Assembly: GCF_004297125.1 (NCBI RefSeq)
Contig: NZ_SCVD01000039.1
Location: 186,001-250,000 of the forward strand
Direction of reading: 5' to 3'
Length of the DNA stretch: 64,000 bases
Origin: Phenylobacterium sp.
GTDB taxonomy: Bacteria; Pseudomonadota; Alphaproteobacteria; Caulobacterales; Caulobacteraceae
Both the position numbers and the translations under genes were made by a program. The notes beneath the pieces were generated by a model. It had not been told where the DNA came from and ran no database searches. It saw nothing but the letters and a program-made list of their open reading frames with translations. Shown here one piece after another: positions 26,590 to 33,679 of this stretch. Position 1 is the stretch's first letter, and each line of letters starts with the position of its first letter.

Positions 26590-27657
26590 ATGGCGGGCTT
26601 TTCAGAGTCGATCCGCTACTTCTTCGAGACCAACGCGCTCAATCCGCACGGCATCTGCCTGCTCTGGCGGCCTGAGCTGATCTGGACCCACGCGATCTCC
26701 GACCTCCTGATCGGCCTCGCCTACTTCTCGATCCCACTGGCGCTGGGGGTGTTCCTCTCCCGCCGCCGCGACGTGCGCTTCAGCTGGGCCGTCTGGATGT
26801 TCGTGGCGTTCATCCTGCTGTGCGGCGTCACCCACTTCATGATGATCCTGACGCTGTGGGTCCCGGTCTACGGGATCGAGGCGCTGATCAAAGCCGCCAC
26901 CGCCGCGGTCTCGGTGGTCACCGCAGTGGCGCTCTGGCCGCTCCTGCCCAAGGCCATCGCCCTGCCCTCCACGGCGGCGCTGCAGGCCAGCCTGGCCGAA
27001 CGCGACGCCGCTCTCGTCGACCTGCGCGCCGCCATGGCCACCATGGTCGAGATGCGCGAGCACGAGGCGCGCCAGAAGCTGCTCCTGGACGAGCTGAACC
27101 ACCGGGTGAAGAACACCCTGGCGTCGGTCCAGTCGGTGGCCGTCCAGACGCTGAGCGACGCCAAGGGCATGGCCGAGGCCCGCCATCTGTTCCTCGACCG
27201 GCTGATGGCCCTGTCGGCCACCCACAACCTGCTGGTTCGGCACGAGTGGGAGGGCGCCTCGCTGCGCGAACTCGTTGACGAGGCGCTGAAACCCTATGGC
27301 CAGGCCTATGCCTACGCCGGCCCCGACGTGCAGCTCGACGCCAATCTTGCGGTCAGCCTGGGCATGGCGCTGCACGAACTCGCCACCAATGCGCTGAAGC
27401 ACGGGGCCTGGAGCGGCGGCGGCCGGGTCGACATCGCCGTGACCACCACGGAGACCGTGCTCAACTTCATCTGGCACGAGAGCGGAGGCCCGCCGGTGCC
27501 CGAGCCCGGCAAGCGCGGCTTCGGCTCGCGCCTGCTGGAGCGCGGCGTCGCCTCCGAGGTCGACGGCGACGTCACCCTCGACTTCGCGCCCGGCGGCCTC
27601 ATCTGCATGATCCAGGCGCCGCTGTCGGTGCGCATGCAGGTGGTGGAGGCGGCTTAG
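26590..27657 (+). CDS. Sensor histidine kinase with ethylene-receptor-type membrane domain (HWE/HisKA_2 class)
   Basis: A 355-residue inner-membrane sensor kinase. Residues about 30-120 form three membrane helices closely matching plant ETR1: AISDLLIGLAYFSIPLAL and FVAFILLCGVTHF. The ETR1 residues Asp25, Tyr32, Ile35, Pro36, Cys65 and His69 correspond to Asp38, Tyr45, Ile48, Pro49, Cys78 and His82 at a constant offset of 13; Cys65 and His69 hold Cu(I) in ETR1. The kinase core has phospho-acceptor His171 (LDELNHRVKNTLASVQS) and an ATPase domain (HELATNALKHGA, GFGSRLLERGV). GGGGGA precedes the ATG. No GAF domain and no adjacent response regulator. The stop overlaps the convergent SRPBCC stop. 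Confidence 0.92.
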   Translation: MAGFSESIRYFFETNALNPHGICLLWRPELIWTHAISDLLIGLAYFSIPLALGVFLSRRRDVRFSWAVWMFVAFILLCGVTHFMMILTLWVPVYGIEALIKAATAAVSVVTAVALWPLLPKAIALPSTAALQASLAERDAALVDLRAAMATMVEMREHEARQKLLLDELNHRVKNTLASVQSVAVQTLSDAKGMAEARHLFLDRLMALSATHNLLVRHEWEGASLRELVDEALKPYGQAYAYAGPDVQLDANLAVSLGMALHELATNALKHGAWSGGGRVDIAVTTTETVLNFIWHESGGPPVPEPGKRGFGSRLLERGVASEVDGDVTLDFAPGGLICMIQAPLSVRMQVVEAA

Positions 27658-28223
27658 GCGCGCCGTTCGGCCCAGAGCGCCTCGGCGCGGATCTTCAGCG
27701 CCTCGTTCATCGCCAGGAAGCCGCGGCGCACCGGGCCGCGCATGCGCTTGCCCAGGGAGGGGCCCATCAGACCGCCGAACAGCTCGCCGTTGTCGACCAC
27801 GCAGCCCGTCTCCGCCAGCGGCGCGATCTCGATGTAGCGCAGGGTCCTGATCAGCCCGCCCATCATCTTCAGCTCCCAATGGAGCTGTTCGTTCGGCACC
27901 CAGTCCAGGATCCGCGCCTTGATCTCCTGGGTGGACTGGCCGGGCAGCGCCAGGTCCAGGGTCAGCATATTGCCGATCCGCACCTCACCTTCCGCGCGCG
28001 GATAGGTCGGGTTCCACTCACGCCAGAGCGACAGGTCATGGACGACCTCCCAGATCACCTCGGGCGGCGCCTGGATCCCGATGCGATCCTCGACGCGGTA
28101 GCCGGTCGGCCCCTTGGGCGGCGGCGGCTTGCCCTCGGTCTGCAGCGACATGGTCTTCGGACCCATCGATCCGCGTCTTCCAAAAGGGCCCGCCAGCAGG
28201 TCGGGCTCGGACTTGAAGGGCAT
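27654..28223 (-). CDS. SRPBCC (START/Bet v1-like) family protein
   Basis: A 189-residue ligand-cavity protein. After a short Gly/Pro-rich N-terminal stretch the SRPBCC fold starts (RVEDRIGIQAPPEVIWEVVHDLSLWREWNP) and ends in a long C-terminal helix (GFLAMNEALKIRAEALWAE). Function within this broad fold cannot be told. Its start overlaps the cysS stop (TGATG), so it is translated from the cysS message. The 3' end overlaps the convergent sensor kinase by four bases. Confidence 0.85.
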   Translation of the reverse strand: MPFKSEPDLLAGPFGRRGSMGPKTMSLQTEGKPPPPKGPTGYRVEDRIGIQAPPEVIWEVVHDLSLWREWNPTYPRAEGEVRIGNMLTLDLALPGQSTQEIKARILDWVPNEQLHWELKMMGGLIRTLRYIEIAPLAETGCVVDNGELFGGLMGPSLGKRMRGPVRRGFLAMNEALKIRAEALWAERRA

Positions 28224-29650
28224 CAGGCTTGCTCCTTGATGCGCCAGGTGGCGCCGTTGGGACCATCCATCACTTCGACGTTCAGCGCGGCGAGCTCGGC
28301 GCGGATGCGGTCGGCCTCGGGCCAGTTCTTGGTCGCCCGCGCGGTCTGGCGTTCGGCGATCAGGGCCTCGACCTTGCCCTTCAGGTCGTCGTCGGCCCCG
28401 CTCTGGAACCAGGCCTGCGGATCGGCGCCGAGGAAGCCCATCAGGCCGCCCGCCTCCTTGAGCAGGTCCCGGCCGCTGGACACCGTGCGCGCGTCCTTGG
28501 CCATCACCGCGGCCCGCACCTTGTCGGCCAGCTGGAACAGGGCGGCGAAGGCGGTCGGGGTGTTGAGGTCGTCGTGCAGCGCGGCCTGCACCGCCGCGTA
28601 GTCGGCCTCGGCCGCCGGGCTGTCGTACCCGCCCGCCGGCGCCTCGCCCGCCAGGAAGCGGTCCGCGTCGTCCAGCACCCGGTAGAGCCGGTCCAGCGCG
28701 CTCTTGGCCTGCTCGATCAGGGTGTCGTTCCACTCCAGCGGCTGCCGGTAGTGGCCGCTGAGCAGCGCCCAGCGGATCGCCTCGCCCGGGTAGAGCTTGA
28801 GCAGGTCGTGGGCCAGGGCGACGTTGCCGACGCTCTTGGACATCTTCTCCTCGCCCATGTTCAGGAAGCCGTTATGCATCCAGACATGGGCGTACTCGTG
28901 GCCGTGGCCGGCGCAGACCCCCTGGGCCAGCTCGTTCTCGTGGTGCGGGAAGACCAGGTCGATGCCGCCGCCGTGGATGTCGATCGGCAGGCCCAGCGCC
29001 TCCTCGATCATGGCGGTGCATTCGATGTGCCACCCCGGCCGGCCGGGGCCCCAGGGGCTCGGCCATTCCGGCTCGTTCTCCTTGGACGGCTTCCACAGCA
29101 CGAAGTCGGCGGGGTGGCGCTTATAGGGGGCGACGTCGACGCGGGCGCCGGCGATCATCTCGTCCATCGGCCGGCCCGACAGCTTGCCGTAGTCGGGGAA
29201 CGCCTGGGTGTCGAAGAGCACGTGGCCCTCGGCCGCATAGGCGGCGTTCTGGCCGACCAGGTCGCCGATCATCTTGACGATGGCGTCCATGGTCTCGGTC
29301 ACGCGCGGCTGGAACGTGGGCGGCAGGGCGCCCAGCGCCCTGGCGTCGGCGTTGTAGGCGTCGAGGTAGCGGTTGGTGATCGTGGCGATCGGCACGCCTT
29401 CCTCGGCGGCCTTCCTGTTGATCTTGTCGTCCACATCGGTGACGTTGGCGGCGTATTTCACCGCCGCCTCGCCGTAGAGGTCGCGCAGCACGCGGAACAG
29501 CAGGTCGAACACGACCACGGGCCGGAAATTCCCGATGTGCGCGAAGTTGTAGACCGTCGGCCCGCACACATAGAGCGTCACCCGCGACGGATCCTTCGGG
29601 GTGAAGGGCCGCTTCGCGCGGCTCATGGTGTCGTAGAGGCTCAGGGTCAT
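28223..29650 (-). CDS. cysS: Cysteinyl-tRNA synthetase
   Basis: Charges tRNA-Cys in the cytoplasm. The 475 residues carry the class I signatures HIGN (AHIGNFRPVVVFD) and KMSKS (GEEKMSKSVGN), the zinc site (YVCGPTVYNFAH, WHIECTAM, HGGGIDLVFPHHENE) and the C-terminal anticodon-binding helical region. Length is normal. It diverges from folE over about 165 bases and is translationally coupled to the downstream SRPBCC gene. Confidence 0.97.
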   Translation of the reverse strand: MTLSLYDTMSRAKRPFTPKDPSRVTLYVCGPTVYNFAHIGNFRPVVVFDLLFRVLRDLYGEAAVKYAANVTDVDDKINRKAAEEGVPIATITNRYLDAYNADARALGALPPTFQPRVTETMDAIVKMIGDLVGQNAAYAAEGHVLFDTQAFPDYGKLSGRPMDEMIAGARVDVAPYKRHPADFVLWKPSKENEPEWPSPWGPGRPGWHIECTAMIEEALGLPIDIHGGGIDLVFPHHENELAQGVCAGHGHEYAHVWMHNGFLNMGEEKMSKSVGNVALAHDLLKLYPGEAIRWALLSGHYRQPLEWNDTLIEQAKSALDRLYRVLDDADRFLAGEAPAGGYDSPAAEADYAAVQAALHDDLNTPTAFAALFQLADKVRAAVMAKDARTVSSGRDLLKEAGGLMGFLGADPQAWFQSGADDDLKGKVEALIAERQTARATKNWPEADRIRAELAALNVEVMDGPNGATWRIKEQA

Positions 29651-29815
29651 AGTCAGGGTTTACGCTGCGGACAGTTGCGGGGGTGGGTGATCGCCCCATA
29701 TACAGATCGCCCGGACAAGAGGCCATGCGCCCACGTCCGTCGTGAAAGGGTGGCACGCGTCATTTCCGGAACCCTCGTTCCGGCGCAACTCAGCCCTGGG
29801 AAGAAATTCAGCCTC

Positions 29816-30445
29816 ATGGACGCTATTTCCCGCGACCGAACCCTCATCGGGTCCGACGATGGAAACCTTGAGCCCTTCAAGCGCCCGACCCGCGAAGAAG
29901 CGATGGAAGCGGTGCGCACCCTGATCGCCTGGGCCGGCGACGACCCGCGCCGCGAAGGCGTGATCGACACCCCCAAGCGGGTGGTCGACGCCTACGGCGA
30001 ATGGTTCGAGGGCTACAACCTCGACCCGGCCAAGGAGCTGTCGCGCACCTTCGAGGACGTCCAGGGCTACGACGACATCGTCATGCTCCGCGACATCGAG
30101 GTCGAGAGCCACTGCGAGCACCACATGGCCCCGTTCCTGGGCAAGGCCTATGTGGCCTACATGCCGACGAACCGGGTGGTGGGCATCTCCAAGCTGGCCA
30201 AGGTGGTCGAGATCTTCGCCCGCCGGCTCCAGACCCAGGAGACCATGACCCAGCAGATCGCCGACGCCATCACCGACAGCCTGCGCCCCGCCGGCGTGGC
30301 GGTCCTGATCGACGCGGCGCACCAGTGCATGACCACCCGCGGCGTCCACCACCGCCACGTGTCGACCATCACCACCCAGTTCACCGGCGTCTTCAAGACC
30401 GACCCCACGCTGCGCCAGCGCTTCCTGGACTTCGTGAACCGGTAG
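29816..30445 (+). CDS. folE: GTP cyclohydrolase I
   Basis: Converts GTP to dihydroneopterin triphosphate, the first step of tetrahydrofolate synthesis. The 209 residues include RVVDAYGEWFEGY, the zinc and active-site motifs ESHCEHHMAPFLGKAYVAY and AHQCMTTRGVHH, and the closing strand. The ATG at 29816 is used because the family starts a little before the PTREEAM helix; GGGAAGA is 12 bases upstream, a loose ribosome site. hisI follows 18 bases later. Confidence 0.97.
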   Translation: MDAISRDRTLIGSDDGNLEPFKRPTREEAMEAVRTLIAWAGDDPRREGVIDTPKRVVDAYGEWFEGYNLDPAKELSRTFEDVQGYDDIVMLRDIEVESHCEHHMAPFLGKAYVAYMPTNRVVGISKLAKVVEIFARRLQTQETMTQQIADAITDSLRPAGVAVLIDAAHQCMTTRGVHHRHVSTITTQFTGVFKTDPTLRQRFLDFVNR

Positions 30446-30463
30446 CACCGCGCGGAGTTGTGT

Positions 30464-30844
30464 ATGGCCTCTTCCCCCAACGACATCCTCGAAAACGGCC
30501 TCGCGCTCACCCCGCGCTACGACGCCGCCGGCCTTATCGCCGCGGTCGCCACCCACGCCGAGACCGGCGAGGTGCTGATGCTGGCGTGGATGAACGCCCA
30601 GGCTCTGGACAAGACCATGTCCACCGGCGAGGCCCACTACTTCAGCCGGTCCCGCAATGAGCTCTGGCACAAGGGCGCGACCAGCGGCCAGGTCCAGGTG
30701 GTCGAGGAGCTGCGCATCGACTGCGACCAGGACGCCGTCTGGCTCAAGGTCTGGCCCCAGGGCGACGGCGGCGCCTGCCACACCGGCCAGCGATCGTGCT
30801 TCTACCGCGTGATCGAGGGCGGCAAGCTGGTGAAGCGGCCGTGA
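30464..30844 (+). CDS. hisI: Phosphoribosyl-AMP cyclohydrolase
   Basis: Histidine biosynthesis step 3, opening the adenine ring of PR-AMP. The 126 residues match the stand-alone HisI without a HisE domain. Diagnostic motifs are AWMNAQAL, HYFSRSRNELWHKGATSG, the metal site DCDQDAVWLKV and the zinc cysteines in CHTGQRSCFYR. The ATG at 30464 has GGAG six bases upstream. The stop overlaps the GTG start of the LysE gene. Confidence 0.96.
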   Translation: MASSPNDILENGLALTPRYDAAGLIAAVATHAETGEVLMLAWMNAQALDKTMSTGEAHYFSRSRNELWHKGATSGQVQVVEELRIDCDQDAVWLKVWPQGDGGACHTGQRSCFYRVIEGGKLVKRP

Positions 30845-31470
30845 CCATCGTCCAGGCGCTCTTGGCCTATGTGGTCGCCGCCGGCCTCCTGACCGTGACG
30901 CCGGGGCTGGACACCGCGCTGGTCCTGCGCACAGCCGCCGTCGAGGGCTCCAAGCGGGCGGCCTTCGCGGCCCTGGGCATCAACCTCGGCTGCCTGGTCT
31001 GGGGCGCGGCCGTCGCGCTGGGCCTGGGCGCACTGCTGGCCGCCTCCGCCGTCGCCTTCACGGTGCTGAAGTGGGTCGGCGCGGCCTATCTGGTCTGGCT
31101 GGGCGTCAACCTGATCCTCAAGCCCCGCGACCGTTTCGACGTGGCGGTCGGCGCAAGGCAGGACGGCGGCGACCTCACCTGGATGCGCCGCGGCTTCCTC
31201 ACCAACCTGCTGAACCCCAAGGTGGGCGTGTTCTACGTCTCGTTCCTTCCCCAGTTCCTGCCGGCCGGCGTCCAGGCGGCGCCGTTCATCTTCCTGCTGG
31301 CGGTGATCCATGTCCTGCTGGGGAGCTGCTGGTCGGCGGTCCTGATCGCCGGCACGCGGCCGATCGCCGGAATCCTGCAGCGCGCCGCCGTGGTCCGCTG
31401 GCTGGACCGCGTGACCGGCGGCGTCTTCCTGGCCTTCGGGGTGCGCCTGGCGTTGGAACGTCGCCCATAA
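30841..31470 (+). CDS. LysE/RhtB family amino-acid exporter
   Basis: A 209-residue inner-membrane protein with about six helices, typical of exporters of lysine, homoserine or threonine. TPGLDTALVLRTA carries the family's TPGP-like loop, and FLTNLLNPKVGVFYVSFLPQF is the characteristic mid-chain motif. The GTG start overlaps the hisI stop (GTGA), so expression is coupled to hisI. The substrate is not predictable. Confidence 0.9.
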   Translation: MTIVQALLAYVVAAGLLTVTPGLDTALVLRTAAVEGSKRAAFAALGINLGCLVWGAAVALGLGALLAASAVAFTVLKWVGAAYLVWLGVNLILKPRDRFDVAVGARQDGGDLTWMRRGFLTNLLNPKVGVFYVSFLPQFLPAGVQAAPFIFLLAVIHVLLGSCWSAVLIAGTRPIAGILQRAAVVRWLDRVTGGVFLAFGVRLALERRP

Positions 31471-31586
31471 AGTTGTGGATTGAGCCGCCCGCCGCCTCCG
31501 CGGGCAACGGACCGCTAACCCAAGCTGGGCTGAAATGCCTCCCCTGCCGGCGAAGTTGAAGGGGCGCCGGTCCAGGCAGGGTGCGT

Positions 31587-31952
31587 ATGCTTTTCCTACT
31601 CAACACCGTCGTCGTGAAGACCCAGATCCGGCTCGATCTCCCCGCCGGCCTGGAGCGGCTCGTCCGGCTGCCGCCGGCCGGCGTGCTGAGCGCCGGGCGC
31701 GAGCTCTACGCCCGCCATCCCCGGCTCGAGTTCGACCAGCCGGACATCGCCCGCTGGTACTGCACCCTGCTCCAGCTCAGGTTCCCCGAAGCCGGCGCGG
31801 CCCACTTCTACAAGACCCCCACGGGCTACGCCGGCCGCCTGGCCGACGTGCCCCTGCCCGACCTGGTCCGCTTCTGGAGCCTCCAGCAAGGTGGCGTCGA
31901 CATCGGGCCCGACGTCCGCGCGGTCTGGGCGGCCGCGAAGACGGTGGCGTAA
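31587..31952 (+). CDS. Hypothetical protein
   Basis: A 121-residue protein that I do not recognise. The N-terminus MLFLLNTVVVKTQIRL is a short strand-like hydrophobic run rather than a signal peptide; the remainder is mixed alpha/beta with an Arg/Pro-rich centre and no cysteine motif. AGGG lies six bases before the ATG. The sigma-54 promoter of the tail-sheath gene begins 17 bases after its stop, so a functional link to the sheath is possible but not shown. Confidence 0.7.
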   Translation: MLFLLNTVVVKTQIRLDLPAGLERLVRLPPAGVLSAGRELYARHPRLEFDQPDIARWYCTLLQLRFPEAGAAHFYKTPTGYAGRLADVPLPDLVRFWSLQQGGVDIGPDVRAVWAAAKTVA

Positions 31953-31968
31953 CCTCGATCGTGTCGTT

Positions 31969-31984
31969 TTGGCACAGGCCTTGC
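31969..31984 (+). promoter_or_regulatory. Sigma-54 (RpoN) promoter
   Basis: TTGGCACAGGCCTTGC matches the -24/-12 consensus TGGCAC-N5-TTGC exactly, with GG and GC separated by ten bases. It points at the tail-sheath gene 220 bases downstream. Transcription would need an RpoN activator, so the sheath gene should be conditionally expressed. Confidence 0.75.
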
Positions 31985-32065
31985 GGCCGGAGCCGCCCCA
32001 GTGACCTCGATCCACGCCTCCGCCACTGCCGTCGCGGACGTCGAAGTCGATACTGTCCTGGGGTA

Positions 32066-32104
32066 GAGGCGGCGCGACGTCGGGCGCGGCCGCGGCGCCG
32101 CCTC
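32066..32104 (+). promoter_or_regulatory. Strong hairpin in the tail-sheath 5' leader
   Basis: Arms GAGGCGGCGC and GCGCCGCCTC form a perfect 10-base-pair stem with a 19-base loop, about 70 bases after the predicted sigma-54 start point and 100 bases before the start codon. It may be a leader regulatory structure; the role is inferred. Confidence 0.4.
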
Positions 32105-32203
32105 CATTTCGTGAAATGCTGATCCGTGGGGTTCCGTCGCTCTGCGACTGGACTCCGGCCCGTCTGCGCGCCCAGTGTCGGTGTCGCCGACGAGGACCTC
32201 GCC

Positions 32204-33340
32204 ATGCCTGAGTATCTCGCGCCCGGGGTCTATGTCGAAGAGGTCGGGCGCGGCCCCGCGCCGATCGAGAGCGTCCCGACCGCCACCACGGCCTTCCTGG
32301 GCGAAACCGAGCGCGGCCCGACGACGCCCACGCTGATCACCAGCTTCACCGAATACCGGCGGCTGTTCGGAGGCGCCTTCGCGGACGCGGGCTACATGGG
32401 CCACGCGGTCGCGGGCTTCTTCGAGAACGGCGGCAAGCGCGCGGTCATCGCCCGCATCGTTCCCGCTGTGACCGGGGCGCCGGTGGCAGCGGATTTCGAA
32501 GGCGTGTCGCGCGGCGGGGATCCGCCCACAGGGCTCACGGCCCTCGAGCTGGAGGCGCACGCGGAGGTCTCCCTCGTCTATGCGCCGGACGCCCACGCCG
32601 TCCCGGATCTGGTCCCGCGCCTGATCGCCCATTGCGAGCGCGCACGCCGGTTCGCGGTGCTCGACACTCCAGCGGCCGACGCCCAACCGGTCGGCCCGGC
32701 GGATACCAGTTACGCCGCCTGCTACTATCCCTGGATCGAAGTCACGGACCCTGGGAGCGGCGCCCGGCGACTGATCCCGCCGGGCGGTCACGTGCTGGGC
32801 GTCTACGCTCGGGTCGATGTCGAGCGCGGCGTCTTCAAGGCGCCGGCCAACGAGGTCGTCCGCGGCGTCACAGGCCTGGCCGCCAACCTCTCCGCCGCCC
32901 AGCAGGAGCCCCTGAACGCCGCCCGCGTGAACGTGATCCGGCGACTGGCCGGCCGCGGCGTCCGGGTCTGGGGCGCACGTACGCTCTCCACCGACCCGGA
33001 GTGGAAATACGTCAACGTCCGCCGCCTCTTCATCCACCTCGAACGGTCGATCGATCGGGGAACCCAGTGGGTGGTCTTCGAGCCGAATGGCGAGACGCTC
33101 TGGGCGCGGGTACGGGATGCCATCCACCTGTTCCTAACCGCGCAGTGGCTGGGCGGGGCGCTCATGGGCGCCACCGAGGACGATGCGTTCTTCGTCCGCT
33201 GCGACCGAACCACCATGACCCAGGGCGACCTCGACAACGGCCGCCTCGTCTGCCTGGTCGGCGTCGCCCCGATCCGTCCCGCCGAGTTCGTCATCTTCCG
33301 CATCGGACAGTGGACGGCCGACCGGAAGCCCGAAGGCTGA
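32204..33340 (+). CDS. Phage/contractile-injection tail sheath family protein (orphan)
   Basis: A 378-residue protein with the start YLAPGVYVEEVGRGPAPIESVPTATTAFLG, the standard sheath opening, and a C-terminal domain (LWARVRDAIHLFLTAQWLGGALMG ... GRLVCLVGVAPIRPAEFVIFRI) that in phages and eCIS forms the contractile outer tube. GAGGAC is seven bases before the start. No tube, baseplate, spike, ATPase or other tail gene is in the window. A sigma-54 promoter and long leader precede it. Either a solo sheath-like protein or a remnant; the intact frame and promoter favour function. Confidence 0.88.
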   Translation: MPEYLAPGVYVEEVGRGPAPIESVPTATTAFLGETERGPTTPTLITSFTEYRRLFGGAFADAGYMGHAVAGFFENGGKRAVIARIVPAVTGAPVAADFEGVSRGGDPPTGLTALELEAHAEVSLVYAPDAHAVPDLVPRLIAHCERARRFAVLDTPAADAQPVGPADTSYAACYYPWIEVTDPGSGARRLIPPGGHVLGVYARVDVERGVFKAPANEVVRGVTGLAANLSAAQQEPLNAARVNVIRRLAGRGVRVWGARTLSTDPEWKYVNVRRLFIHLERSIDRGTQWVVFEPNGETLWARVRDAIHLFLTAQWLGGALMGATEDDAFFVRCDRTTMTQGDLDNGRLVCLVGVAPIRPAEFVIFRIGQWTADRKPEG

Positions 33341-33353
33341 TGTCGATCAGCGC

Positions 33354-33461
33354 TCAGAACCAGGCCAGCAGCGCCGCCGAGGCGCTCGCGAAGGCGATGC
33401 TGCCCATCAGGAGCGCCCGCGCCCAGACGGCGGGACGGTGCTCGGGAGTTCCAGTGGCCAT
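33354..33461 (-). CDS. Small single-pass membrane protein (35 residues)
   Basis: MATGTPEHRPAVWARALL... then a hydrophobic helix MGSIAFASASAALLAWF to the stop. GGAGG sits six bases before the ATG, which together with the clean membrane helix supports a real gene. It is convergent with the tail-sheath gene 13 bases away. Function unknown; a spurious frame is possible. Confidence 0.55.
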   Translation of the reverse strand: MATGTPEHRPAVWARALLMGSIAFASASAALLAWF

Positions 33462-33679
33462 GACGCGCCTCCATGGAAAAGGTCAGGCCCCAAAGGTGGC
33501 GGAGCCCGCCTGAACGGCGGCTGAAGGGCGTGTTTGCCGGGCGTTAGGACATGCGCCGGCAATGACCCGCGGCCGGCGCCGCGATTTGTCGCAGGCGTTC
33601 CGCCGGACGCTTAACCCGATCGCCAGCTTGCGATGCCTAGCTCGGCTGTCGAGACCTTGATCCGGAGCCGCTCGCGTCC

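Noticed and set aside
21568..27657. A single 2029-codon plus-strand open frame
   Set aside because: It runs antisense across the P450, PLP enzyme and sulfatase genes, all with clear motifs. Only its last 355 codons are real (the sensor kinase). High GC and codon bias explain the missing stops.
29751..29766. A second sigma-54 promoter near folE (TGGCACG)
   Set aside because: The -12 GC is missing at the required spacing.
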